Positions 1-11,955 of a stretch of 64,000 nucleotides of DNA are shown here, one piece after another. The position numbers and the translations under genes are program-made. The notes under the pieces are model-generated. The model was given only the letters and a program-made list of their open reading frames with translations. It ran no database searches and had not been told where the DNA came from. Source of the DNA: Symbiodinium natans (lineage: Eukaryota; Sar; Dinophyceae; Suessiales; Symbiodiniaceae); assembly GCA_905221605.1 (NCBI GenBank), contig CAJNDS010002692.1, positions 248,001-312,000 of the forward strand. Reading direction: 5' to 3'. The first letter of the stretch is position 1. Each line of letters starts with the position of its first letter.

Positions 1-3000
1 GACACATGAGCTCAAAACACTTCGTATCAACGCCACGAAGCCGAACAACACCGACACCTGCAGGAAGATATGTTGTTGCGCCGCATGTTCAATGTTGCTG
101 CCACAAACAATGACAAGCTGACAAACTAGCCGCTTGAACCCGCACTGGCGAAAATTCGCACTGCCACGGCAGCTCACGGATCATCTGCCATGTGTGCATT
201 GTTGTGCTTGCACTTGTTATTGGTTGCCGCAACCAACATTGCCCGTTCGCTAAAATTGCAACATTGGTTTGTTCGTTGTTGTTGGGCATGCGCATCATGA
301 GAAACGGGGGGTTGGGCACTCCGGGATGTGATTCATGAAGCCACCGGGTTGCAATGAAATTTGCGGCGCCCATCCCACTCGAAAAACAGCTTCCAATGCG
401 AGCTTTTCTACATGTTCGCAATGCCCCCCCGAACAAAACCTGGGAATGAACAAGAGTCTTTTGAAGCTTGAAAACATTAAAAACAACTATGAATGCTCCT
501 CGCAAGCAGATCAGCAATCGCCGCAACATTGCAGATGCCTCAATCAGCAGGTCCCAGTACACACGCAGATCTGACACATGGTCTGCAACGGCGAAGAATG
601 TGTAGAAGATTGCCCTGGCACTTTTTTGCTCGTCGCTGCGTCCTAGGCACGTAAATATAATCCCCATTGTTCCACACCACGGCCGCGTGTGTCGTGGGCC
701 ATGGGCTTGGCACAGCCGATTGGAGGAGGCCACGAGGCGTGGACAACAAAGAGGGCCTTGCCCTTTCTATTGTTTTTTCCTTTTTGCTCTTTTCGTTCCC
801 CTTGTTTTGTCCAAAAGGTCCTCTTTCCCCCACAGCTTCCTCCTTCCTCCTTCCTCTTCTTCACTGCTTCTGTTTCCTTCACTCTGTTTATCTATCTGTC
901 GCTCTTTCACTGTCTCTCTTTTCCTCTTCTCCAGGACTACTGGGATTGCTGTCTTCTTCTGTTTGCTTCTGTCTCTCGCTCTCTCACTTTCTTTGGGTGC
1001 GGTGATTTCTTTTTCTTTCCATTACTTCTCTTTTTCCTTTCACCCTCATCTTTTCTGATTTAACGAAAGAAAAAGGCTCCTATATATCCAAACGATGAGT
1101 CCTGTTCGTTATACGGACATGGTCCTACGCCAAGCCCTTGCCGACGCAGAAAGACCGAGAACCCTCCCTGAGCCTCCCCAAAAGGGAAAGAAAGGTGTGA
1201 CGAGAACCCTCTCCATTCGTTTAGAAAAAGAACAAACAGGAAAAAACAACAGCGACATGTGAAGAGATGTGGAATGAGAAGGATGCCCTTCAGTCTCCTG
1301 TCTGAATCTTGCCCTTCTTCGATTGCAGAATGTCAGAAGCAAAAGAGGAGGAAAGGGCCACGGCATGGGCACGAGAAAAGGGATAATGAAGAAAAGAGGT
1401 GAACGAAGAGGGAAACGGAAGGAAGGAGAGAGCTAGAGAGGCCGAGAGAAAGATACATAAAGTCAACAAGCGAGAATGGAGAGGTGGCTACAAGAATACA
1501 GGTAGAGGTTACATCAAATGCAACTTTTTTCGGATCTCGGATTTTGGACTTTGGATTTCGTTTGCCTAGTCTCTACTTCTTACCTGGTCTCCCGTTAGTT
1601 TGAATAGATTGCCTCTACCTCTCGGCGTCAAATGAAAGAGCTCGTTTGTCGTTCCTCAAGACATGAAGAGTTCTGCTAGCTGTTTACAAAAGCCATGGGG
1701 AACAAATCTCTGATCTTTTTCCCAATAGGAAATCAGCATGACAAGCCCTCAATACGAAAGAAGACACCTTTTTGTTCTTTTCATAAGAAGCCCAAGCATG
1801 CATTACTTCTTTGCCTTTTTTTGAAGGAATAAAAAGCCCCTAGCCTATATCCGCTTATGTGAGTACTCGGGCTCCTAAAGTACATGAAGAGAGTTCCTTA
1901 CCTTTCAAAGGACGGAAATGCTTCTTCTGTGAAGAGGAAATGAGAAAAGTCTTCTTCCCTCTCAAGAAAAACAGCGGCATTCCCCTGCCTTGCAATAAGA
2001 ATGAGCTCCTCTACTTCTTGGCATTAAATGAAGGAGCTCCTTCCCTGTTTCTCAAGACATGAAGAATGTTCCTTTACCAAAGGCAACTGTCAAACGCAGC
2101 TCCAGTCAATCGTCCTGGAGAAAAGGAGCATGCCTCTAGTCCAGTAGGAATGAAAAAGCCCATTAACTTCGTAATCCGATAGGGAATGGGAGAGCACCAC
2201 AGTGCTGTTTACCGCTTCAGCAAGGAATGCTTGAAGGAGAATATCCTCTTCCACTCTCACTAGGAAAAAACTCGGAGTTTTTGCTTTAATGACAGCTGAC
2301 CCCACCAACCCTCACAAACCCACAGCTGTCTACCTCCATGCTGTTTGAGAACATGGGTTTCCATGGAAAGCTTGGTACACGGGGTGCTGGTGGTTTCCAC
2401 TGCAGGTAAGGATCTTCTCAGCCCTCCTAGCAAGGAACTCATGAGCTTGTTGCCGGTTCCCCGCAGAGCTCGTCTGCTGCCTCGTTTGCTTGTCCTTCAA
2501 GAGGTGGTCACCTCCGACTCTGACCTTCTAAGCAAGGGTGCATCCGAGACGTAGGAAGGGACCCACTTTGACTGGAGCCTCTCCGGATCGTGAGGCTTTG
2601 TTTTCCACCACATGTCAAAGGCCTTCATTCTGCTGCGCACCCTGCGCAATCCATTGTGACATCGGCTGCGCCGGTGTGGCATTCAGCCAGCTGCGCCACT
2701 GCAAACTTCTCCTCTCTGAAAACCGTTTGCACCCCTATCGCAGTCACTACGATGGTCCCAACGATCTGAGTGTCGGTCCCTTGGCGTGGGCACGCAGGCA
2801 ACCAGCGCATACGCAACCTTTCTCAGGCGCGAATCTGCAGTAAACGGGCCAACGCCAAGGAAACGTTCTTGCGGATGTCCCAATTTTGGTGCAATCAAGC
2901 CGGACGTGGCCCCGTGGCGCTCCAACCTCACCAATGCTCCTTGCCAAATGGTTCATATCCACCCCAACCCTGATTCCCATGAATTCGATATTCCCTTCTT

Positions 3001-3009
3001 GTGCCAATA
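1..3009. other. Anonymous non-coding DNA
   Basis: I recognise no gene here. The ORFs are short, overlap on both strands and resemble no family I know. A pyrimidine-rich tract covers about 760-1065 on the + strand. A diverged repeated motif of the type ATGAAnGAGCTC...CTCAAGACATGAAGA appears near 1630-1675 and again near 2025-2065, so part of the stretch is an old duplication. No RNA gene or terminal repeat was seen. Confidence 0.5.
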
Positions 3010-3093
3010 TGACACACCGAGGGGATTCGAACCCCTGCGGGCACAGCCCAATGGATTTCTAGCCCATCTCCTTAACCACTTGGACAAAATGTC
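3010..3093 (-). tRNA. tRNA-Ser-like (anticodon AGA), possibly a pseudogene
   Basis: Read on the - strand, this 84-nt stretch has the layout of a eukaryotic serine tRNA. The D arm contains AGTGGTTAAGG. The anticodon stem ATGGG/TCCAT closes the loop CTAGAAA, giving anticodon AGA. There is a long variable arm (GGGCTGTGCCC) and a perfect T arm (AGGGG, TTCGAAT, CCCCT), which also serves as an internal B box. The acceptor stem pairs poorly (GACATTT against GTGTGTC with extra bases), so it may be a decayed copy or a tRNA-derived repeat. A U6-like sequence lies about 520 bp away on the same strand. Confidence 0.55.
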
Positions 3094-3615
3094 CTGTATG
3101 ACTCAAATTTATTGCTGCTAAATAACGCGGCGTATCCATAGCATTGAAGGGGCAAGTTCAAGCGCGCCTTTCATAATAGGGTTAGCGTGAACAAAGGCAA
3201 GTGTATGCACGCTTTGCTCACGAATTTACCATTTTTGACTGCCAATGAAAGAATCATCCAAGAGCGACCATTGAATCACCAGGTTAGTTCATTACTTGAA
3301 AAGGGCGCCATGAGGTTCAAGGCACTCGTGCGTGTACAACGAATGACAACGAACCTGGAATTTTTTGAGTGAAAATTCTGTAAAAACCTTTCGGGGAATT
3401 ACTTTGTTAAGTTCAGTAAGTTCCTTAAATGCTATGAAAGCGAGCTGCTGGATCTCCGCCCAACACTAGCCAGGTAAGTTTACACAGGAGCTACTAGTCA
3501 CTTACTTGCCAATGAACATTTGTTGAGCATGGGGTACAGCAAGCTAGCTGGGCCTTCGACTGATAGTAGGTTCCCGTTCAAGAGTTCAAGAATCTAATCA
3601 AGAAATCTAAACATA
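3094..3615. other. Spacer between tRNA-like and U6-like sequences
   Basis: No gene recognised. At 3469-3482 the + strand has CCAGGTAAGTTT, a consensus 5' splice site. Its complement also matches the first bases of U1 snRNA, but no convincing U1 fold or Sm site follows. Confidence 0.35.
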
Positions 3616-3719
3616 ACTTGGTACACTTCTCGATTTGTGCGTGCCATCCTTGCGCAGGGGCCACGCTAATATTCTGCGTATCGCTCTGATCTTATCGGAT
3701 GATCCCCGAAGGGAATCCG
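3616..3719 (-). ncRNA. U6 spliceosomal snRNA-like
   Basis: The - strand matches U6 snRNA, the catalytic RNA of the spliceosome. It has a 5' stem-loop (GATTCCCTTCGGGGATC), the CGATAC lead-in, TTAGC (the AGC triad), and the internal stem-loop core GTGGCCCCTGCGCAAGGATG followed by GCACGCA. The core from the triad through the internal stem-loop is close to the universal sequence. Two points are odd. The ACAGAGA box that pairs with the 5' splice site reads ACGCAGA, and there is no T4 run after the 3' end to act as a Pol III terminator. It may be a lineage variant or a pseudogene. The family call is strong; function is uncertain. Confidence 0.8.
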
Positions 3720-4264
3720 ATTTTGCTCGAAGTTGCCAAACAAGATATCTTCACAACAAACCCGAGAAAAACAACTTGCAACTGAGCCAGTTGCTGGAGG
3801 TGAGTAGCCTTACAGTGTAAGCTCAGGGAGTCAAACAACTCAAGGCCAAAGGTGCAAAGAGTACCTCTTCTACACTCTGCATCACCTCAGGGAGGCAGCA
3901 GTTGCTAACACCTCCGCTGAGAAAAAACAACATAGACGAGCTCGCAAGCCGAAGCAAGCTCCAAAAAACAGAGGTGAACCTGCAGCCGACTGCTATAGCC
4001 GGCAAAAGAAGAGAGAAAGCTGAAGATGTCGAAACAGCTTTCTCTCTTTGAAGCAGACATGGAACCCGACATCTGGACACAACAACCAAAACCTGAAATT
4101 TTACAAATGTTCAAGGTCTCAAAACCTTCTCAAAATCTTTAACGTGGTCTTTAACATTAAACAAAAGCCAAACGAGCTGGACAAAATTCCAAAACCGCGT
4201 GCTCTCCTGGAGACATGGAACCCTTCATACGACTACTCCTCCTTCCTCCTTCTGCGACAACCGC
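3720..4264. other. Anonymous DNA upstream of U6
   Basis: I see no convincing gene. Short ORFs on both strands look random. This interval would hold any U6 promoter; I recognise no TATA or USE-like element with confidence. Confidence 0.35.
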
Positions 4265-4662
<398 letters not shown>

Positions 4663-5017
4663 CTATTCCATTCCAATCGCAGCCGCAGTCCGAGTCCACA
4701 GATTAGCATACAGCCTAGTGTGGCAATGCTGGTGCATTGGCGCTTCCTTGAGCGCAAGTTTCACAAGAGACGAGTTCCACTACGAACAGCCGAGCGAACT
4801 CGAGTCAGCTCTTCATATGTACCAAACAACAAGATGTGAGGCAGGTATGTGGCCGAAGACCGGCGCACCAGTATGTACAATGAGGAACTACGAATCTGTA
4901 CAATTCACTCATGGCACACTCAAGCATTGCAGTGCAATGCACGGCTTTTTTGCACGGGAGCGCAGCAAGCTCACTACCCCATCGTGAGACAGAGATGTAG
5001 TCCCCACATCGAATGCA
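4663..5017. other. Anonymous DNA beside the triplet array
   Basis: The sequence right after the array (TTCCAATCGCAGCCG and about 180 bp more) resembles, with much divergence, 44462-44650, so it is probably an old dispersed repeat. No gene seen. Confidence 0.4.
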
Positions 5018-5252
5018 TCAGGTGTTTTTGATGACATCTTCCCTGCACAGAAGGACAGCATAGCATTGTTGCGACAGTGCGGCATCAAGACTGATGTGTG
5101 CACCGATGCTCTTGGCTAGTTTGGAATCATCCGTGGCCCATTGCTTGACCTGGCCTCTGATCGTCTGCAGATCAGTCGAGTCGTGTAGTGCCCTGAATGT
5201 GGAGTAGTTCCACAATGCAAGAGGAGAGCGCACGTGTTGTGATGTTTGACAT
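5018..5252 (-). pseudogene. LINE-like ORF, downstream piece (host of YR3)
   Basis: An open - frame of about 78 codons runs from the YR3 boundary to a stop at 5018. If YR3 is removed, the frame ending in HVGPSQQT at 14563 continues without a stop into CQTSQHVRSPLALWNYST here. That continuity is the reason to treat it as the last part of the same ORF as 14563-14776 and 23690-24387. I cannot name a domain in it. The LINE-like label comes from the zinc-finger piece at 23690-24387 and is tentative. Confidence 0.4.
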
Positions 5253-5464
5253 TTATCGCTTGTACCAAATTGGTTTGAACCCAAAAGCTCAAGCCAGACA
5301 CACAGACTCCCTGAAGCATGAACCGTGACACCCCAGGTCACCATCCCTTTCTTTTTATCAATGGGCGGATCAAGATGCACAATCACGTGCCAGTGTACAC
5401 GCTGGTTGCGCACACGTCTTTATAGGCGCGACACCTAGTCATCCTATGGCAGCCTCAAACCCCC
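5253..5464 (-). repeat. YR3 terminal repeat B2 (E)
   Basis: This is 212 bp identical to 5962-6173. Its inner end runs into a 7-bp stem, CCTCAAA/TTTGAGG, formed with the first bases of the spacer. The E' copy lacks this stem. Confidence 0.9.
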
Positions 5465-5730
5465 TTTTGAGGGCGAGGACGATCTGCCTGACGCTACCTG
5501 ACTCTACTCGAGCATGGGGTCCGACAGGACCGCGTGCAGGGAGTTGCGGCCGCCTTTGCGGGCCCTGCTACAACCAGGGTGGGCGGGTGGGTTCCGCCAG
5601 GAGGCGCCAAAGCGTATGAACGCAAGGCGAACGACGTGGCAGTCCGTGACGGCACGGAGAAACAGAAGCAGGGAGTTGCAGCCGCGTCAGCGGGCCCTGC
5701 TGTAGGCATGCCCAGGGTGGGCTGGGTGGG
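5465..5730. repeat. YR3 B2-A2 spacer with internal duplication
   Basis: The spacer holds two diverged copies of a block starting GCAGGGAGTTGC (about 5535 and 5668). Each is followed by GGGCCCTGCT and a GGGTGGGC(T/G)GGGTGGG-type G-rich end. YR1 has a shorter G-rich spacer (GGGTGGGTGGGTGGG) at the same place. Confidence 0.7.
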
Positions 5731-5961
5731 TCAAAATTTTGCGCACTGCGATGGAGCCAGTGCTGCACACATGAAGAGCTCAAGCAAACTTCGCAACATG
5801 CAGTAAAGAATACAATCAACATGCCAAGTTGTTTGCTGCACATGGCGCTATGCAAAGTATAAAATAACTTTTGGCTTCAAACCAAGAACAACGGCCCGCC
5901 GTTTTTCATGAGGCAATTCGGAAGCAAGCGATAAAACACGATTCGCTCGCGAACAGTAAGC
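5731..5961 (-). repeat. YR3 internal repeat A2 (F)
   Basis: This is 231 bp matching 14332-14562 with two substitutions. Near its end is the hairpin TTCGC-TC-GCGAA (5942-5953), 8 bp before the junction with E'. Confidence 0.9.
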
Positions 5962-6173
5962 TTATCGCTTGTACCAAATTGGTTTGAACCCAAAAGCTCA
6001 AGCCAGACACACAGACTCCCTGAAGCATGAACCGTGACACCCCAGGTCACCATCCCTTTCTTTTTATCAATGGGCGGATCAAGATGCACAATCACGTGCC
6101 AGTGTACACGCTGGTTGCGCACACGTCTTTATAGGCGCGACACCTAGTCATCCTATGGCAGCCTCAAACCCCC
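5962..6173 (-). repeat. YR3 internal repeat B1 (E')
   Basis: This copy is identical to 5253-5464 and joined directly to F with no spacer. The F/E' junction has the structure expected for a copied circle junction. Confidence 0.9.
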
Positions 6174-7369
6174 AATTAACCGAAAACCAATGCAGGAGCG
6201 TCGCCGCGCTGGAAACGCATTAGATCACAGGACAGTGATCCACGCCCCTCTGTAGAAGTGTGGCCATATGCCTTGAAGGGGGAGCCTGTGCACCTTAAAG
6301 GAAAGGTGCGCACTCACGCATCCCACGAAGAGGGAATATGCAAACCCAGACCCACTACGTAGACCGACCTTGACAAAACACAAAGCTTCCTGGACAAGCC
6401 GATGCCCACACAGGCATGGCAAGCGAGTGAACCAAACACGCGCCCTATGGGTAGGAGCACCCGACACTGCCATTTGAACGGCCTCCAGGAGAGCGTAAGA
6501 ACCCGCACAGTGGGCAGACAGGAAGCTGGCCACATGGCGCACATGTTGTTTTCAGTAGGTTGCCCAAGACTGGCGGCACCAACGACCACACACCAGGTTT
6601 GCCGCTTACTCCTCCCTAGACGTGCTTGGGAAGACCTGTTTCCCAGCATGTCATCCGAAGTTGACAGCTACACTCCGCTCACTGTAGAGCAGGCAGCGCA
6701 TTCCATTTGGCGTGAGCATAAGTAGGCACGGTCGTAACATGAAGCCAACTGCGTGCGGGGGGGGGCTTATAACTTACCTCTCACTGATGAGACCGCCTGC
6801 ACACTCGGCGGCTGACGTCGCGGGCCCGTGTTGCCGTCACCACCCAGACCTGTACTTTATTCTTTATTAAATCAAAAATACATTGAACACGCAGCCCAAG
6901 TGGGTGCACAGTAATGCACGAATCACTCCTTGGTGAGTGAGGTGTATCAACACACAGTGGCCCCCCCCCCCTTGTCTCGCCTAACAGCGCGGGGAAGCAA
7001 GGCGAAGGTTCGGAACCCTTCAGACATTCACGCTCCCGTAGCAACCGACACAGCGTGCCGCAGGAATGAGATCGGCATCGAGCAGACTATGGCAAAGTAC
7101 CCAGGCACCACATCTAGTTGCAGTCCTTGGGGAGGAGGCGGAGGTGGACTTGATTTCTCGGCGTTCTGAGACATGACTGTGAACAGCAGGGCCCACCTCT
7201 CTCGTCATCGCTTCCAACAGAGTGACCGCTTGGGCTCGATGACGGGATTCACTTATTTGCACACCGACTCCTTCATTGCAGATTTGACACTCTGTGGTCC
7301 TGCACAAGTTATGGCTGCGTGGCCATAAGATGAGCCTGCAACCTATGCTGCACCGACTCCGACATGAGG
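6174..7369. other. YR3 body, unrecognised part
   Basis: No coding family recognised. G and C homopolymer runs occur near 6760 and 6961-6972. ORFs are short and found on both strands. Confidence 0.4.
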
Positions 7370-7925
7370 CCTGTTGCGCGCGACGCATCCTTGAGGGCTT
7401 GTGGCAGACCACTCCTTCAGAGACTCCGTTATGGAAGCTTGTGCCCCAACTCATCCTTGAGGACTTGTGGCAGAGCATCCTTGGGCGACCAGTCTTGACA
7501 GCTTCACAGCCAAACTGTTCCCGGGGAACCGGTGGCACACCCTATACGGGCACATTGAGACATCGGAACCAAATGAACCGAAAAGAGGAACCCCCCCCAG
7601 ACTTCATCATAGAAGCTTGCGCGCACAACGCATCCTTGGGAACTTATAGCAGAGCAACCCTCACGAGATTCCATTATGGAAGCCTGCGTGCACATCGTGC
7701 ACAACTCATCCTTGAGGACTCGTGGCAGAACACTCCTCGGGAGTCCGTGGGTGACCAGCTTCACGGACAAACTGTTCCGGGAAGCGGCGGGATACTCGCG
7801 TCAGAGCAAGCCTCCCGAGTCCTTGGGTGTCCATCCTTGGCAGCTTCACAGGCAAGCTGTTCCGGGGGAAGCAGCGGTAGCTTCACAGGCAAACTGTTCC
7901 GGGGGAAGCAGCGGCACTCCTAGAC
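7370..7925. repeat. YR3 body: irregular tandem repeats
   Basis: Blocks of the type GCATCCTTGAGGACTTGTGGCAGA and GACAGCTTCACAGCCAAACTGTTCCGGGG recur several times (for example near 7385, 7454, 7625, 7706 and 7500, 7750, 7845, 7880). Spacing varies, as in an eroded minisatellite. Confidence 0.65.
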
Positions 7926-8537
7926 CCACCACCAAAACCCCCAGACCCGAAGAGACCCTGAGAAGCACCCACACCCAGAAACCACCACAGAAAAACCCCC
8001 AGCTTAACCGGGGCATCACGCAGAACACAAGAGGCTGACCTGAGACGCGTGGCGGCAAGACACGCCCGGCTTGAGACACAAAGGGGCCGAGGCGAGCAGA
8101 CAGCCAGACGCTGGGGCTCCACTGGCTGCACCCCAGTGCGTCTGGGGCTGTCACGCTTATGGTCACAGATGGGGCGTGCGTGGAAACACTGGGAGTGCCT
8201 CGGCCCCGACCTGCGCTATGCTCACATTGGCGCTTAAGTTTCTGGCGTTCCTTGTCACTCCCCGTTCGCTGCGGGAGCGGACGTCCACACCAGATGTGCC
8301 ATCAGTTGCTACCCGTGCATGCATACCATCCTCAAAATGCGCACAAACACCTGCCTCTCAGCCCCAACCAGCTGCACCTCGGCGCACCTCGGGAAGCCTC
8401 CCTGTGGAGATGGCTGACCAAGCAGGAGATGCACTTCTCGTAGGCCACTTTCGCCAGTACCTCGCCGCGTGCATGAAAGACACACTCACTCGAGAATCAT
8501 GCGGCCGTTTGGCCATGTCTTTAAGACAGATCGTCAG

Positions 8538-9217
<680 letters not shown>

Positions 9218-9388
9218 GGCACCATGTACCCTCGTGCATGAGACAAAGACTCATGACAAACCCATGACCTTAAAAGCAACGCACTATCCACATGTCCCTG
9301 AGCCTGCGTTCAGAACGTGCATGAAGAATGCCAGCAGTAGAGAATCATGAGGCTTTCTTGGCCACGTTTTTAAGACAGCCCTTTGGTT

Positions 9389-9655
9389 CACACACAGGCA
9401 CCATGTGCCCTCACTTACATGAGTGGCCCCTCGGCTCACACACAAGGCACCATGTGCCCTCACTTACATGAGTGGCTCCTTGGCTCACATACAAGGCACC
9501 ATGTGCCCTCACCTTCATGAGTGGCCCCTTGGCCAAGGCACCATGTGCCTGCATGAGTGGCCCCTTGGCCAAGGCACCAGGTGCCCTCACTTTCATGAGT
9601 GGCCCCTTGGCCAGATCTTGAAGACGGCCCCTTGGCTTACACGCAAGGCACCAGT
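9389..9655. repeat. Minisatellite, roughly 50-bp units
   Basis: About five units contain AAGGCACCATGTGCCCTCAC, (T)ACATGAGTGG and CCCCTTGGC. Unit length shrinks towards the right end. Confidence 0.85.
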
Positions 9656-9724
9656 GCCCTCACTCGCGTGCATGAGACAAGGGCTCATGATCCCCTTGGC
9701 GGACATCAGCTTACAGCTTCCTTT

Positions 9725-10835
9725 TCTGAGGCACGCAACTTTTGGAGAACTTTCTCGGAGGCTGCGTAAGACAGGCAGCGCAACTCTGCGCCACCGGAGA
9801 ACCCCTCATGGGCATCACCACCCAGGGGCAAGCACCACTGCATGTGCAGCACGCACGTGCGGCGCAGCTTCCTGGAGACTGCCTCAGAGGCCACACGGTA
9901 GAGCGCGGCGCATACACACTCCATGCCATCGACTGCTCACTCGCCGCGAACAACGGCTGTCAGGCACGTGAAGACAGCCCCTGGGTTCACACACACAAGG
10001 CACCAGCACCTTCACCCTCACGCATGAGAGAAGGGCTCATGAGCCCCTTGGTTGACATCAGCTTACAGCTTCTTTTTACGTGAAGCACGCAACCTTTGGA
10101 GAACTTTGTCAGAGGCCGCGTAAGACAGGCAGCGCAACTATACGCCACCGGAGAACCCCTCACGGGCAACACCATCCAGGGGCAAGCACCACTGCGTGTG
10201 CTGCACGCACGTGCGGCGCGCAATCCCCTGGAGATGTCCTCAGCACGCAACCTTTGGAGAACTTTCTCGGAGGCTGCGTAAGACAGGCAGCGCAACTCTG
10301 CGCCATTGGAGAACCCCTCATGGGCATCACCACCCAGGGGCAAGCACCACTGCATGTGCAGCACGCACGTGCGGCGCAGCTTCCTGGAGACTGCCTCAGA
10401 GGTCACACGGTAGAGCGCGGCGCATACACACTCCATGCCATCGACTGCTCACTCGCCGCGAACAACGGCTGTCAGGTACGTGAAGACAGCCCCTTGGTTC
10501 ACACACAAGGCACCAGCGCCTTCACCCTCACGCATGAGAGAAGGGCTCATGAGCCCCTTGGTTGACATCAGCTTACAGCTTCTTTTACGTGAGGCACGCA
10601 ACCTTTGGAGAACTTTTTCAGAGGCCGCGTAAGACAGGCAGCGCAACTATACGCCACCGGAGAACCCCTCACGGGCAACACCATCCAGGGGCAAGCACCA
10701 CTGCGTGTGCTTTACGCACGTGTGGCGCGCAATCCCCTGGAGACGTCCTCAGAGGCCACACGATAGAGCGCGGCGCGTACACACTCCATGCCAGCGACTG
10801 CTCACTCGCCGCAAACAACAGCTGCCAGGCAAGGC
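9725..10835. repeat. Long tandem repeat, about 350-bp units
   Basis: Units starting GCACGCAAC(C/T)TTTGGAGAA occur at about 9732, 10085, 10242 and 10593, so spacings are about 353, 157 and 351 bp. Units share GACAGGCAGCGCAAC, CCAGGGGCAAGCACCACTGC and GCGCGGCGCATACACACTCC. The short middle unit is an internal deletion. The open frames in it follow the repeat and are not a recognised protein. Confidence 0.85.
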
Positions 10836-11955
10836 AACATACTCCAAGCTTTCGCTGAAACCGACTCCGAAGCTCCAGGACTGTAAACTGCGAGGAAAGG
10901 CCACATTCCCCAAGCTCTCACTGAAACTGCCGACTATCCTGTTGGGTTCTGCAGCTGAAACCGACCCCGAAGCACGAGGACTGCAAGCTGCCAGGTAAGG
11001 TGACTCTCTCCGAGCTCTGGTTGAAACCGAAGCCGACGCTCAGGACTGTAAGCTGCGAGGCAAGGCCGCATTCTCCAAGCCCCTTGAAACCGACCCCGAA
11101 GCTCGAGGACTGCATCCCCGGAGAGCCCAGAGAGGTTTCGGGACAACATGGTTCAAAAATCCTTGGAGAGGTTTCGGGACAACCTGGTTCAAAAATCGCA
11201 GGAGAACCCAGAGAGGTTTCAGGACAACCTGGTTCAAAAATCCTTGGAGAAACCAGAAAGGTTTCGGGACAACCTGGTTCAGAAATCCCTGGGGAACCCA
11301 AGGAACCCCAGGATGCATGTGGTGAGATGCTCGACAAACAGACGCGTGCACATGGCTGGGGGCATGAGAACTGAAACAGCACCATGGTGTCCGCGTCTCT
11401 CCAAATGCGCGACCACTGCAGCACAGCTCCAGGACTACAAGCTGCGAGGCAAGGCTACGTTCTTCAAGCTCTCAGGCGAAACCGAATCCGAAGCTCAAGG
11501 ACTGCAAGCTGTCATGCTATGCCACGCTGATGACTCCGAAGCTCAAGGACTGCAAGCTGCCAGGCATGCTACATGCTCCACGCTCTTGTTGGACCACGAG
11601 GGCCACTCATTGCAAGCTGCCAGGCCGGGCCTCGTTCTCCAAACGCGCGTTCTCCACAGGTCAAGCTGCAAGCACTGCAAGCTGCCAGGCAAGGTCACAA
11701 TGAAACACGCTCCGAAGCTCAAGGACTGCAAGCTGCCGGACATGAAAACACTATGCAAGTTTTTGGGTAAAATCGTGCGCAAAGCTCAAGGACAACAAAA
11801 TGCCTGGCAAGGTCACGTTGTCCAAACTCTGGTTGAAATGGTACCCAAAGGTTAAGGACTGCAAGCCGCCGGGCAAGGCTGCATTATTCAAGCTCTGGTT
11901 GAAGAATTGCCCAAAAGTCAAGGACTGCAAGACCTTGGGCAATTCAACGTCCTCA
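10836..11955. repeat. Interspersed 70-80-bp repeat field
   Basis: The motif CTCAAGGACTGCAAGCTGCCAGGCAAGG and diverged forms recur more than ten times, usually with AAGCTCTGGTTGAAACCGA. A sub-array of four units of about 45 bp (GGTTTCGGGACAACCTGGTTC) sits at 11128-11310. No protein family seen. Confidence 0.8.

Noticed and set aside
3360-3482. U1 snRNA on the - strand (AACTTACCTGGC start)
   Set aside because: Only the first 11-12 bases match and they also equal a + strand 5' splice-site consensus; no convincing stem-loops or Sm site follow.
9423-11855. Several + and - ORFs of 100-235 codons in the YR3 body
   Set aside because: They follow the periodicity of the tandem repeats and are open on both strands; no protein motif.
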